A DNA stretch of 64,000 bases, from assembly GCA_900317845.1 (NCBI GenBank), contig ONII01000005.1, positions 124,001 through 188,000 on the forward strand, read 5' to 3'. The notes beneath the pieces are model-generated. The model was not told the DNA's origin and made no database searches. It saw only the letters and a program-made list of their open reading frames with translations. The DNA is from an uncultured Bacteroidales bacterium (lineage in GTDB: Bacteria > Bacteroidota > Bacteroidia > Bacteroidales > UBA932). Shown piece by piece: positions 47,360-56,039 of this stretch. Both the position numbers and the translations under genes were made by a program. The number at the start of each line of letters is the position of its first letter. Positions within the stretch are counted from its first letter, which is position 1.

Positions 47360-49339
47360 ATGAAAAATATCGTCCTTACCCTTGCCGCAATGCTTCTCCC
47401 CCTGTCCGGATGGGCGCAAGACCACCAGCTGGACATTAACCTGAAAAAAGCGGGTGCGCCCATTCCCTCCACCCTGTACGGGATATTCTTCGAAGACATC
47501 AACTATGCAGCCGACGGCGGTCTGTACGCAGAGCTGGTGAAAAACCGCTCTTTCGAGTTTCCGAACGATGCCCTGCAGGGCTGGAAAGCCTTCGGAAAAG
47601 TGGAAGTCAGAAACGACGGCCCCTTTGAACGCAATCCGCACTATGTCCGCCTGCAAGAGCCCGGCCACCCGCAAAGATGGACCGGTTTGGACAACGAAGG
47701 GTTCTTTGGAATCGGCGTAGAAGAAGGCAAAGCGTACCGATTCAGCGTGTGGGCCCGCGTCCCGGACGGCGGAGCATCGACCCTCCGCGTAGAACTGGCC
47801 AACACCGCCTCCATGGGCGAGAACCACTTCCTGTGCCAGGAAAACCTTACTGTTACCGGCAAGGAGTGGAAAAAATACCAGCTCATCCTCCATCCCGCAC
47901 AGACGCTGGACAAGAGCATCCTGCGCATTTTCCTGATTGGGGAACGCAACACTATAGATCTGGAGCATGTCTCCCTGTTCCCAGTAGACACCTGGATGGG
48001 CCACGTGAACGGCCTCCGAAAAGACCTTGCCCAAGCCCTGGCAGACCTTAAACCCGGCATTTTCCGCTTCCCCGGCGGCTGTATCGTGGAAGGCACGGAT
48101 CTGGTCACCCGCTATAACTGGAAAAACTCTGTGGGACCGGTAGAGAACCGCCCTCTCAACGAAAACCGCTGGGAATTCTCCTTTCCCAGCCGATTTTATC
48201 CCGACTACTACCAGAGCTACGGCCTGGGATTCTATGAATTCTTCCAGCTTAGCGAGGAAATCGGCTCGGAACCCCTGCCCATCCTCAGTTGCGGACTCGC
48301 CTGCCAGTTCCAGAACGATGACGAAAAAGCCCATTGCCCGGTAGCCGAGCTCCAACCTTTCATCCAGGACGCCCTGGACCTGATTGAGTTCGCCAACGGT
48401 GACGTTACCACTCCCTGGGGCAAGGTCCGCGCAGAAATGGGCCATCCGACCCCGTTCAACATGAAATATATCGGCATCGGCAACGAGCAGTGGGACGCCG
48501 TGTATCCGGAGCACCTGGAGCCCTTCGTCAAAGCCATCCGCGCCGCCCATCCGGAAATCAAGATTGTGGGCAGCAGCGGCCCGAATTCCGAAGGAGAGCA
48601 GTTCGATTACCTGTGGCAGGAAATGAGACGGCTCAAGGCCGACCTGGTGGACGAGCATTTCTATCGACCTTATGAATGGTTCCTCGCCCAGGGCGCCCGC
48701 TACGACAATTACGAACGCAAAGGTCCCAAGGTGTTCGCCGGAGAATACGCATGCCATGCCAATGGAAAAAAGTGGAACCACTTCTACGCTTCCCTGCTGG
48801 AAGCCGCCTTCATGACCGGCATAGAGCGCAATGCCGATATGGTGGAGATGGCCACCTACGCTCCCCTCTTCGCCCATGTGGAAGGCTGGCAGTGGCGCCC
48901 GGACCTGATCTGGTATGACAATCTGCGCAGTTTCCGTACCGTGAGCTGGCACGTGCAGCAGCTCTATGGCAAGTATCGCGGCTCCAACTGCCTCAGTCTC
49001 ACAATGAACGGCGCCAACGTTACCGGCGCAGAAGGCCAGGACGGCCTGTTTGCCAGCGCGGTGCTTGATGGCGAGAAAGTTTACGTTAAAGTAGTCAATA
49101 CCACCGGCAAAGACCAGGATATCACTTTCACCTTCACCGGTCTCAAGAAAAAAGCCCTTGTGAATGCCGGGGAAGGGATTCGTCTGAGTTCCGGCGAGAG
49201 CGAACTGTATAAAGACAACAGCCTGGACGCACCGGTCCTGTTCCAGCCCACACCCTTCAGCTTTGAGGGCGAGGGGAAGAGCATCAGTGCCACGGCCCAG
49301 TCCTATTCTTTCAGTATTTTTACTTTTGTCGTAAAATAA
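47360..49339 (+). CDS. GH51 alpha-L-arabinofuranosidase
   Basis: This 659-residue secreted or periplasmic enzyme removes arabinose from arabinoxylan or arabinan. The signal peptide ends near GWAQD. A carbohydrate-binding-like insert lies at about residues 70-205. The catalytic barrel has the acid/base Glu in IGIGNEQWDAVY and the nucleophile Glu in VFAGEYACHANGKKW. A C-terminal beta domain follows. It is divergent from menA. With the transketolase next to it and the xyl genes downstream it fits pentose use. Confidence 0.94.
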   Translation: MKNIVLTLAAMLLPLSGWAQDHQLDINLKKAGAPIPSTLYGIFFEDINYAADGGLYAELVKNRSFEFPNDALQGWKAFGKVEVRNDGPFERNPHYVRLQEPGHPQRWTGLDNEGFFGIGVEEGKAYRFSVWARVPDGGASTLRVELANTASMGENHFLCQENLTVTGKEWKKYQLILHPAQTLDKSILRIFLIGERNTIDLEHVSLFPVDTWMGHVNGLRKDLAQALADLKPGIFRFPGGCIVEGTDLVTRYNWKNSVGPVENRPLNENRWEFSFPSRFYPDYYQSYGLGFYEFFQLSEEIGSEPLPILSCGLACQFQNDDEKAHCPVAELQPFIQDALDLIEFANGDVTTPWGKVRAEMGHPTPFNMKYIGIGNEQWDAVYPEHLEPFVKAIRAAHPEIKIVGSSGPNSEGEQFDYLWQEMRRLKADLVDEHFYRPYEWFLAQGARYDNYERKGPKVFAGEYACHANGKKWNHFYASLLEAAFMTGIERNADMVEMATYAPLFAHVEGWQWRPDLIWYDNLRSFRTVSWHVQQLYGKYRGSNCLSLTMNGANVTGAEGQDGLFASAVLDGEKVYVKVVNTTGKDQDITFTFTGLKKKALVNAGEGIRLSSGESELYKDNSLDAPVLFQPTPFSFEGEGKSISATAQSYSFSIFTFVVK

Positions 49340-49340
49340 T

Positions 49341-49348
49341 TATCTTTG
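49341..49348 (+). promoter_or_regulatory. -7 box of the transketolase operon
   Basis: TATCTTTG with TTTT (3/4 of TTTG) 20 nt upstream (49317-49320), 21 nt before the ATG at 49370. It starts right after the GH51 stop. Confidence 0.55.
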
Positions 49349-49369
49349 TACATCTACATACATAATAAC

Positions 49370-50221
49370 ATGGCTAAAACAAACGAAGAACTCAAGCAGA
49401 TTGCCACACAGGTACGCAGGGACATCCTGCGCATGGTGTGCATGGCCAAAAGCGGACATCCGGGCGGTTCCATGGGCAGCACGGACATCCTCACCACCCT
49501 GTATTTCAACCAGATGAACCAGAATCCCGCCACCTGGACACGCGATGGCAAGGGACAGGACATGTTCATCCTGAGCGCCGGTCACATGACCCCGGTGTAC
49601 TATTCCGTCCTCGCCCGTGCCGGTTATTTCCCGGCCAGTGAGCTGGGCAGCTTCCGCCAGATGGGCACCCGCCTGCAGGGCCACCCGTCCGTACGCAAGG
49701 CTCTTCCCGGCATCTTCCAGGCTTCCGGTTCCCTGGGCCAGGGCCTGAGCGCCGCCTGCGGCCTGGCACTGGGCAAAAAGCTGGACAAGGACAACAATTT
49801 TGTCTACTGCCTCTGCGGAGACGGCGAATCCGAGGAAGGCCAGATTTGGGAAGCCGGCATGTTCGCCGTATTCCACAAACTGGACAACCTCATTGCCATG
49901 ACAGACTGGAACGGCAAGCAGATTGACGGTCCCGTGGACCAGGTAGCCGGCGAAGGCGACCTGGCCGCCAAATGGGAAGCCTGGGGCTGGAACGTGATTG
50001 TGGCCGACGGTCACGACTACGACTCCATCCAGAAAGCCTTTGAGCTGGCCAAGGCCGGCAAGGGCAGTGGAAAACCCAACATGATTCTGTTCAAGACAGA
50101 GATGGGTCATGGTGTAAGCTTTATGGCCGGCACCCACAAATGGCACGGTTCCGTTCCCAAGCCGGAACAGCTGGAACAGGCCCTGACCGAATTAGGTGAA
50201 ACCCCCTTAGGAGATTTTTAA
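49370..50221 (+). CDS. Transketolase, N-terminal subunit
   Basis: This 283-residue half-transketolase contains the thiamine-diphosphate-binding part (SGHPGGSMGSTDILT, then LCGDGESEEGQIWEAGM). ATG 49370 gives MAKTNEELKQIATQV, a normal start. Two-gene transketolases are common; the other half follows after 1 nt. The enzyme exchanges two-carbon units in the non-oxidative pentose phosphate pathway. Confidence 0.95.
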   Translation: MAKTNEELKQIATQVRRDILRMVCMAKSGHPGGSMGSTDILTTLYFNQMNQNPATWTRDGKGQDMFILSAGHMTPVYYSVLARAGYFPASELGSFRQMGTRLQGHPSVRKALPGIFQASGSLGQGLSAACGLALGKKLDKDNNFVYCLCGDGESEEGQIWEAGMFAVFHKLDNLIAMTDWNGKQIDGPVDQVAGEGDLAAKWEAWGWNVIVADGHDYDSIQKAFELAKAGKGSGKPNMILFKTEMGHGVSFMAGTHKWHGSVPKPEQLEQALTELGETPLGDF

Positions 50222-50222
50222 T

Positions 50223-51176
50223 ATGAAAAAATATACAGATACAGGAAAAAAAGACACCCGCAGCGGTTTTGGTGTAGGTCTTCTCAAGGCCGGACAGGCC
50301 AACCCGAACGTAGTTGCCATGACGGCGGACCTCAAAGGCTCCCTGAAAATGGATGCTTTTGCCGCTGAATTCCCGGAGCGTTTCATCCAGTGCGGCATTG
50401 CAGAAGCCAACATGGTGGGCGCCGCCGCCGGACTTGCCATCACCGGCAAAATTCCCTTCATCGGCTCCTTCGCAGAATTTGTGACCGGCCGCGTGTACGA
50501 CCAAATCCGTCAGGAAGTGGCCTATGGCAACACCAACGTCAAAATTGCCTCCTCCCACGCCGGCATCACCCTGGGTGAGGACGGTGCCACCCACCAGACC
50601 ATGGAAGACCTGGCCCTCATGCGCGCCCTTCCCGGCATGGTGGTGCTGAACCCCTGCGACTTTAACCAGACCGTGCAGGCTACCATCGCCGCCACTAAAT
50701 ACAACGGCCCCGTGTACCTGCGCTTCGGACGTCCCAGCGTGCCCAACTTTACGGACGAAAACGAGCCTTTCGTAATCGGCAAAGCCATCGTCCTCAATGA
50801 AGGGTCGGATGTCACTCTCATCGCCACCGGACACACCGTGTGGGAGAGCCTGCTGGCCGCAGAGGCCCTGGAGGCCGAGGGCATCAAGGCAGAGGTCATC
50901 AACATGGCCACCATCAAGCCTTTGGACGAAAAAGCCATCATCGCATCGGCCAAGAAGACCGGCGCCGTGGTTGTGGCCGAAGAGCACAACATGGCCGGTG
51001 GCCTGGGTGAGGCTGTTGCCGGTGTCCTGGCCCGCGAACTGCCCACGCCCGTCGTCTTTGTCAACGGCGAGGACAAATTCGGCCAGTCTGGCACGCCTTC
51101 TGCATTAATGGCCGCGTATGGCCTGGACGCCCCGCACATTGCAGAGGCCGCCAAGAAGGCCATCGCCAAAAAATAA
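50223..51176 (+). CDS. Transketolase, C-terminal subunit
   Basis: This 317-residue partner contains the pyrimidine-binding domain (FIQCGIAEANMVGAAAGLA, and SHAGITLGEDGATHQTMEDLA) and the C-terminal transketolase domain. It begins 1 nt after the N-terminal subunit stop and ends directly against the sigma factor start (TAA then ATG). Confidence 0.95.
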   Translation: MKKYTDTGKKDTRSGFGVGLLKAGQANPNVVAMTADLKGSLKMDAFAAEFPERFIQCGIAEANMVGAAAGLAITGKIPFIGSFAEFVTGRVYDQIRQEVAYGNTNVKIASSHAGITLGEDGATHQTMEDLALMRALPGMVVLNPCDFNQTVQATIAATKYNGPVYLRFGRPSVPNFTDENEPFVIGKAIVLNEGSDVTLIATGHTVWESLLAAEALEAEGIKAEVINMATIKPLDEKAIIASAKKTGAVVVAEEHNMAGGLGEAVAGVLARELPTPVVFVNGEDKFGQSGTPSALMAAYGLDAPHIAEAAKKAIAKK

Positions 51177-51692
51177 ATGGAAAACCTTGAGCAGGTATTT
51201 AACCAAATCGTAAAAGATTACAGCGAGCGCCTGTACTGGCACGTCCGCCGCATGGTGGGCACCCACGAGGATGCAGACGACCTGCTCCAGGACATTTTCC
51301 TTAAAATCTGGACTGCGCTTCCCTCTTTCCGGGGGGAGGCGCAGCTTTATACCTGGGTATGGCGCATCGCCACCAACGAAACCCTCAACTGGCTACGCCG
51401 GGAGCGGGTGCGCGCCGCCCTGCGCTTCCAGAGCATCGACGCAGAACTGGAACGCCGGATCCTGGCCGATCCATATTTTAATGGTACAGACGCCCAGCGG
51501 GAACTGTTCAAAGCGCTCTCCCGCCTGCCGGAAAAACAGCGCCAGGTGTTTGTGATGCGCTGGTGGGACGAACTCTCGTATGAGCAAATATCGGCCATTA
51601 CCGGAACATCCGTAGGCGCACTTAAAGCCTCTTATCACATCGCGCAGGAAAAATTGAAATTAAACCTTTCGCAAGCGGAAGTGTCAAAGTAA
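51177..51692 (+). CDS. ECF-type RNA polymerase sigma factor
   Basis: This 171-residue sigma factor has region 2 (ADDLLQDIFLKIWTALPSF, then YTWVWRIATNETLNWLRRER) and region 4 (LPEKQRQVFVMRWWDELSYE, then TSVGALKASYHIAQEKL). There is no spacer after the transketolase stop, so it is probably co-transcribed with it. A likely anti-sigma and a periplasmic protein follow, a frequent Bacteroidota arrangement for envelope-responsive sigma factors. Confidence 0.93.
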   Translation: MENLEQVFNQIVKDYSERLYWHVRRMVGTHEDADDLLQDIFLKIWTALPSFRGEAQLYTWVWRIATNETLNWLRRERVRAALRFQSIDAELERRILADPYFNGTDAQRELFKALSRLPEKQRQVFVMRWWDELSYEQISAITGTSVGALKASYHIAQEKLKLNLSQAEVSK

Positions 51693-51698
51693 GCAGTT

Positions 51699-52070
51699 AT
51701 GACAAAGAAAACAGGCATATCGGTCCCCGAAGGATACTTTGCTAAGCTACAAACCCGGCTGCAAAGCATTCCCGGCCAGGAGGTTAAGCCCACGGCAGTA
51801 CAAAAAGTGGCGCCTTGGCTCGCGTACGCCGCCTCCCTGGCCGTGCTGGCGGCCCTTGGTAACTTCATCTTCGGCCGTGCTGCAGCCACGGAAGAAGAAA
51901 TGGGGCTGGATTACATCTCCTATCTGTCGCAGTCATTGGATCCGGACGGACAGATTGAGCTCATGGAGATGCCTGCCCTCACCGAGGAGGACGATATCTG
52001 CAGTTTCCTGATTGCCAGCAACATTCCCGTTGAACAATTAACAGAACTTGATTATGAAGAAGATTATTAG
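51699..52070 (+). CDS. Probable anti-sigma factor (single membrane span)
   Basis: This 123-residue protein has a short cytoplasmic N-terminus (VPEGYFAKLQTRLQSIPG, typical of Bacteroidota ECF partners), one span (about residues 40-60) and an acidic periplasmic tail. No zinc-finger motif is visible. Function is inferred from its position 6 nt after the sigma gene and from topology. Confidence 0.7.
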   Translation: MTKKTGISVPEGYFAKLQTRLQSIPGQEVKPTAVQKVAPWLAYAASLAVLAALGNFIFGRAAATEEEMGLDYISYLSQSLDPDGQIELMEMPALTEEDDICSFLIASNIPVEQLTELDYEEDY

Positions 52071-52566
52071 TGTATTGTGCGCCCTGGCACTGGTGAGTGC
52101 CGCGGCCTTTGCCCAGAAAGTAGAAAAGAAAGGCGACAAAGAGCAGTGGAGAGAAAAAGCCCGCGCAGAGCAGGTAGCCCTCATTACGGAGGAGCTCAAC
52201 CTCACGGAAGCAGAAGCCCAGGCCTTCTGGCCGGTTTACAACGAGGTGCAGGCGCAGCGCCGGGAGGCTTTCAAAGTGCAGATGGACGCCATGAAGGCCC
52301 TGAAAAAGGGCGTGGAAGTAGGTGACAAAACCGCCGACCTGCTGGACACCTACCTGCAGGCCAAAGAAAAATGCCAGGAGGTGGACGCCAAGGCCATCAA
52401 GCGCTACAAGAAGGTGCTTTCCGATGAAAAAGTAGCCAAACTGGTGCTGGCCGAGGAGAAATTCCGCCACCAGCAAATTGGTAAGCTGGGCCACAAGGGC
52501 GGAGAACGTCACCCTGGCCACAAAGGCGCACAGCGTCCTTCCAAGGAGAATCCCGTAAAGGAATAA
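52054..52566 (+). CDS. Periplasmic Spy/CpxP-like protein of the ECF operon
   Basis: This 170-residue secreted protein has a signal peptide (KKIISVLCALALVSAAAFAQ). A charged helical body contains LTEAEAQAFWPVYNEVQAQR, a pattern common in small Bacteroidota proteins encoded with ECF sigma/anti-sigma pairs. ATG 52054 overlaps the anti-sigma gene by 17 nt. The tail is rich in His, Lys and Gly. It may act as a periplasmic chaperone or sensor. Confidence 0.75.
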   Translation: MKKIISVLCALALVSAAAFAQKVEKKGDKEQWREKARAEQVALITEELNLTEAEAQAFWPVYNEVQAQRREAFKVQMDAMKALKKGVEVGDKTADLLDTYLQAKEKCQEVDAKAIKRYKKVLSDEKVAKLVLAEEKFRHQQIGKLGHKGGERHPGHKGAQRPSKENPVKE

Positions 52567-53220
52567 TTACAGCCACGCACCGTCCTGCAGGGTGCAGGTG
52601 CGGTCACAAAGCTTAGCCAGACCGGCGTCATGCGTAACGATGACAATGGTCTGGCTCAGTTTTTCCCGGAGCCGGAAGAAGAGCGCATGTATTTCCTCCT
52701 TGGTGCGGGTGTCCAGGTTGCCGGTGGGTTCATCGGCAAACAGAATGGCGGGAGCATTTACCAGGGCGCGGGCAATGGCCACGCGCTGCTGCTCGCCGCC
52801 GGAGAGTTCCGAAGGCTTGTGCTGCAAGCGTTCTGCCAGGCCCACCGTACACAGGAGCTCTTCTGCCCTTTCACGGGCCTTGCGGGGTTTTTCGCCGCCA
52901 ATCAGGGCGGGAATCATCACGTTCTCCAGCGCTGTAAATTCCGGCAGCAGGTGATGCGCCTGGAATACGAAGCCAATCTTGCGGTTGCGGAAGGCCGACA
53001 AATCCTTCTGCGAGAGGCGAAGGACGTCCGTATCGGCAATCTTGAGCGAGCCCGCGTCCGGGGTGAGCAGCGTCCCCAGGATTTGCAGGAGGGTGGATTT
53101 ACCGGCACCGGAGGCGCCCACGATGGCGACCACCTCGGCGGTATCGGCACAAAAATCCACGCCCTTGAGAACAGGGAGGGCACCGAAAGTCTTTTGAATA
53201 TTCTTGGCCGCTATAATCAT
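52567..53220 (-). CDS. lolD: Lipoprotein-releasing ABC ATPase LolD-like
   Basis: This 217-residue ATPase has Walker [10 protein letters not shown], signature [15 protein letters not shown], Walker [13 protein letters not shown] and H-loop VTHD. The closest type is LolD, which powers release of lipoproteins from the inner membrane; no LolC/E permease is adjacent, as is common in Bacteroidota. It is convergent with the ECF operon (stop-to-stop with no gap) and divergent from the phospholipase D-like gene. Confidence 0.88.
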   Translation of the reverse strand: MIIAAKNIQKTFGALPVLKGVDFCADTAEVVAIVGASGAGKSTLLQILGTLLTPDAGSLKIADTDVLRLSQKDLSAFRNRKIGFVFQAHHLLPEFTALENVMIPALIGGEKPRKARERAEELLCTVGLAERLQHKPSELSGGEQQRVAIARALVNAPAILFADEPTGNLDTRTKEEIHALFFRLREKLSQTIVIVTHDAGLAKLCDRTCTLQDGAWL

Positions 53221-53234
53221 TTTTACTATCTTTG
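53203..53234 (+). promoter_or_regulatory. Promoter of the phospholipase D-like gene
   Basis: CTTG (53203-53206), 20 nt, TATCTTTG (53227-53234). It overlaps the 5' end of lolD on the other strand. Confidence 0.6.
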
Positions 53235-53246
53235 CATGCTATTCTA

Positions 53247-53254
53247 CAAAGATA
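53247..53254 (-). promoter_or_regulatory. -7 box of lolD
   Basis: Minus-strand TATCTTTG, 26 nt before the lolD ATG, with GTTG at the -33 distance. It mirrors the plus-strand box at 53227-53234, so the two promoters face outward across each other. Confidence 0.55.
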
Positions 53255-53263
53255 GGAACAATC

Positions 53264-54412
53264 TTGCAAACGCGCAACCTCATACTCCTTCCGCTCCTTT
53301 TAGTATGCACCCTGCTACGGGCGCAGGTAGCGGCACCCGTGGGCGGCAACAGCCTCTGGATGACCAAAAGCGGAGAGGAATACCTGAACCGCCTGCTGGA
53401 AGACATCGACCAGGCGCACAGCACTATCGAGATAGAATATTATTGGTTCGACGCCGATAAAGCCGGCCAGCTGGTGCGCGACGCCCTCATCCGCAAGGCG
53501 CAGGAGGGGGTGAAGGTGCGGGTACTCATGGACAACCTCATCACCCTGACGGCACCGGAGTACTTTTACCAGAAAATGCGCAAGGCCGGCATCGAGGTGG
53601 CCTACGTGCACGATTTTGACAAGTTGTGCCTCGGAGAGTCCGTCGCCAGCATCTTCGGCTTCCGGGACCACCGGAAAATTGTGGTGATAGACGGCGCCAT
53701 CGCGTACACCGGCGGCATCAACTTCAACAACCAGACCATCTACGTGTGGCACGACACCCAGGTGCGCATCGAAGGCCCTGCAGCGGCACAGCCGCGGGCC
53801 ATTTTCGAGCAGGGTTGGAGCCATTTCACAGGCGGAACGGCGGCACCCGCCATTGCTGCAAAAAAAGCAGGAGATGCTGTGGTACAAGCACTTAGCACGG
53901 TAAGCCGGGACACCACCCTCACGCATCTGTATGTAGAAAAGCTCAACGCAGCCAAGCACTATTTCTACCTGCAAACACCTTACTTTGGCCCTCCGCCGCA
54001 GGTGCTGCAGGCGCTCAAGGACGCCGCCGCACGCGGGGTGGATGTCCGGCTGCTGTTCCCGGCAGAGTGTGACTGGGGCTTCATGAACTCCCTCACACAG
54101 GACTACATCCCGGAGCTCATTGCCTCCGGCATGCGTGTGTTCGTGTACAACGGCGTGTACGACCACTCCAAGCTCTTTGTTACGGATGACAGCCTGGCCA
54201 GCTGCGGAACAGTGAACCTGGACGGCCGCAGTTTCCACACCAACTGGGAAGACACCCTGCTGTTCTATGACCGGGAGAGTGTGCAGCAAGTGAAGCAGTC
54301 CTATCTGGACCTGGAAGCCCAGTGCCAGGAAATGGATGCCAGCTACCCGCAAGCCAAGGGACTGAGCAAGGCCTGGCGCAAGTTCCTCAGAAAAATCTAC
54401 CGTATCTTGTAA
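53264..54412 (+). CDS. Secreted phospholipase D/cardiolipin synthase-like protein
   Basis: This 382-residue protein has two HKD motifs: FRDHRKIVVIDGA and YDHSKLFVTDDS, each with the HxKx4D pattern, separated by about 155 residues. The start is taken as TTG 53264, because the frame before it is promoter and TTG gives a clean signal peptide (NLILLPLLLVCTLLRAQ), with AGGAA 5-9 nt upstream. It should transfer or hydrolyse phosphatidyl groups outside the inner membrane. Cardiolipin synthases usually have N-terminal spans instead, so a secreted lipase-type role is possible. Confidence 0.85.
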   Translation: MQTRNLILLPLLLVCTLLRAQVAAPVGGNSLWMTKSGEEYLNRLLEDIDQAHSTIEIEYYWFDADKAGQLVRDALIRKAQEGVKVRVLMDNLITLTAPEYFYQKMRKAGIEVAYVHDFDKLCLGESVASIFGFRDHRKIVVIDGAIAYTGGINFNNQTIYVWHDTQVRIEGPAAAQPRAIFEQGWSHFTGGTAAPAIAAKKAGDAVVQALSTVSRDTTLTHLYVEKLNAAKHYFYLQTPYFGPPPQVLQALKDAAARGVDVRLLFPAECDWGFMNSLTQDYIPELIASGMRVFVYNGVYDHSKLFVTDDSLASCGTVNLDGRSFHTNWEDTLLFYDRESVQQVKQSYLDLEAQCQEMDASYPQAKGLSKAWRKFLRKIYRIL

Positions 54413-54420
54413 ATTTTTCG

Positions 54421-54428
54421 TACCTTTG
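54421..54428 (+). promoter_or_regulatory. -7 box of tRNA-Pro/xylB
   Basis: TACCTTTG, 6 nt before the tRNA-Pro 5' end. No clear TTTG at -33. If used, it would make a tRNA-xylB(AE) transcript. Confidence 0.5.
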
Positions 54429-54434
54429 TTTAAT

Positions 54435-54508
54435 CGGGGTGTGGCGCAGTTGGCTAGCGCATCTGCTTTGGGAGCAGAGGGTCGTGTGTTCGAGTCACAT
54501 CACCCCGA
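54435..54508 (+). tRNA. tRNA-Pro (anticodon TGG)
   Basis: Acceptor CGGGGTG/CACCCCG, anticodon loop TTTGGGA, T-loop TTCGAGT, discriminator A. CCA is not encoded. The 3' end lies 3 nt before the xylB ATG. Confidence 0.95.
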
Positions 54509-54511
54509 CGT

Positions 54512-55984
54512 ATGTTTCTATTAGGTTACGATGTAGGCAGTTCATCGGTGAAAGCTTCGCTGGTGAATGCAGAAACCGGAAAATGCGTTGCCACGGCCTT
54601 CTATCCCAAGACCGAGGCCCCCATCATTTCCAAACAGCCCGGCTGGGCGGAGCAGGACCCCGCCATGTGGCTGGGCAATCTTAAACTGGCCACGGCCGAT
54701 GTCCTCTCGCAGGCATCGGCAGTAAATCCCAAAGACATCAAGGCCATTGGCATCTCTTATCAGATGCACGGGCTGGTGTGCGTGGACAAAGACCTCAACG
54801 TGCTGCGTCCCGCCATTATCTGGTGCGATTCCCGCGCCGTGCCCTATGGCCAGAAGGCCTGGGAGCAGCTGGGCAAGGACTACTGCCTCCCGCACCTGCT
54901 CAACTCCCCCGGCAACTTCACCGCCGCCAAACTGGCCTGGGTGAAGGAAAACGAACCGGAGGTGTACAAGCGCATCTGGAAGGTGATGCTTCCCGGAGAC
55001 TACATTGCCATGCGGCTCACCGGTGTCACCTGCACCACGGTGAGCGGCCTGTCGGAGGGCATTTTCTGGGACTTCGCCGCCAATCGGCCTTCTGAAGAAT
55101 TACTGGACTATTTTGGCTTTGACGATACCATCCTGGCACCGGTAAAACCCACCTTCGGCGTTCAGGGAACGCTCACGGAAGCGGCCGCCGCCTCGCTGGG
55201 GCTCGCAGCCGGAACGCCGGTAACCTACCGCGCCGGGGATCAGCCCAATAATGCGCTGAGCCTCAACGTATTCAACCCGGGAGAAATTGCTTCTACAGCA
55301 GGTACCTCGGGGGTGGTGTACGGCGTTATCGGCCAGGTTCAATATGACCCGCTGTCCCGCGTGAACACCTTTGCGCACGTGAACCATACGGCCGCGGATC
55401 CGCGACTGGGCGTGCTGCTGTGCATCAACGGGACGGGCATCCTCAATTCCTGGATGCGCCGCAATGTAGTGCCGGGGCTCAGCTACCCGCAAATGAACGA
55501 GCTGGCCGCCAAGGTCCCTATCGGCAGCGAGGGCGTGAGCATCCTGCCTTTCGGCAACGGAGCGGAGCGCATGTTGGAGAACCGGGAGACCGGGTGCAGC
55601 GTGCACGGACTCAATTTTAACCGGCACAGCCAGGCGCATCTGGTGCGGGCGGCGCAGGAAGGCATCGTCTTTTCCTTCCAATACGGCATTGAGATTATGG
55701 AGCAGATGGGCCTGAAAGTGGACAAGATCCATGCGGGCCTGGCCAATATGTTCCAGTCCCAGGTGTTCCGCGAGGCGCTGTCCGGCGTGTCCGGGGCCAC
55801 CATCGAACTGTACAACACGGACGGCTCCGTGGGGGCGGCCAAGGGAGCGGGCATCGGCGCAGGCATTTACCGCAATGCGCAGGAGGCGTTTTCCACGCTG
55901 GAGCGCCTGGAAGTGGTGCTGCCGCAGCATGAGGAAGCATATCGGGCCGCCTATGCAGCCTGGAAAGAGCACCTGTCATTCTGA
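54512..55984 (+). CDS. xylB: Xylulokinase
   Basis: This 490-residue FGGY-family kinase phosphorylates D-xylulose. N-terminal GYDVGSSSVKASL (phosphate loop), MHGLVCVD, LPGDYIAMRLTG with the following SGLSEGIFWD, and C-terminal LANMFQSQVFREAL with GAAKGAGIGAG are visible. It starts 3 nt after tRNA-Pro. The last codons and stop fall inside a copy of the TGTCATTCTGAAC repeat, so the C-terminus (HLSF) may be repeat-derived. Confidence 0.96.
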   Translation: MFLLGYDVGSSSVKASLVNAETGKCVATAFYPKTEAPIISKQPGWAEQDPAMWLGNLKLATADVLSQASAVNPKDIKAIGISYQMHGLVCVDKDLNVLRPAIIWCDSRAVPYGQKAWEQLGKDYCLPHLLNSPGNFTAAKLAWVKENEPEVYKRIWKVMLPGDYIAMRLTGVTCTTVSGLSEGIFWDFAANRPSEELLDYFGFDDTILAPVKPTFGVQGTLTEAAAASLGLAAGTPVTYRAGDQPNNALSLNVFNPGEIASTAGTSGVVYGVIGQVQYDPLSRVNTFAHVNHTAADPRLGVLLCINGTGILNSWMRRNVVPGLSYPQMNELAAKVPIGSEGVSILPFGNGAERMLENRETGCSVHGLNFNRHSQAHLVRAAQEGIVFSFQYGIEIMEQMGLKVDKIHAGLANMFQSQVFREALSGVSGATIELYNTDGSVGAAKGAGIGAGIYRNAQEAFSTLERLEVVLPQHEEAYRAAYAAWKEHLSF

Positions 55985-56010
55985 ACCCACCCCTGTCATT
56001 CTGAACGAAG
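55973..56010 (+). repeat. Duplicated TGTCATTCTGAAC repeat in xylB-xylA spacer
   Basis: CCTGTCATTCTGAAC occurs twice, starting at 55973 and 55993. The second copy runs on into GAAGTGAAGAATCTT, the form widely seen as a dispersed bacterial intergenic repeat. The first copy contains the xylB stop codon. Confidence 0.75.
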
Positions 56011-56039
56011 TGAAGAATCTTATTTAATCACATATTATT

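Noticed and set aside
54322-54684. Plus-strand frame of 120 codons running through tRNA-Pro
   Set aside because: It spans the tRNA and overlaps the phospholipase D-like gene and xylB in another frame.
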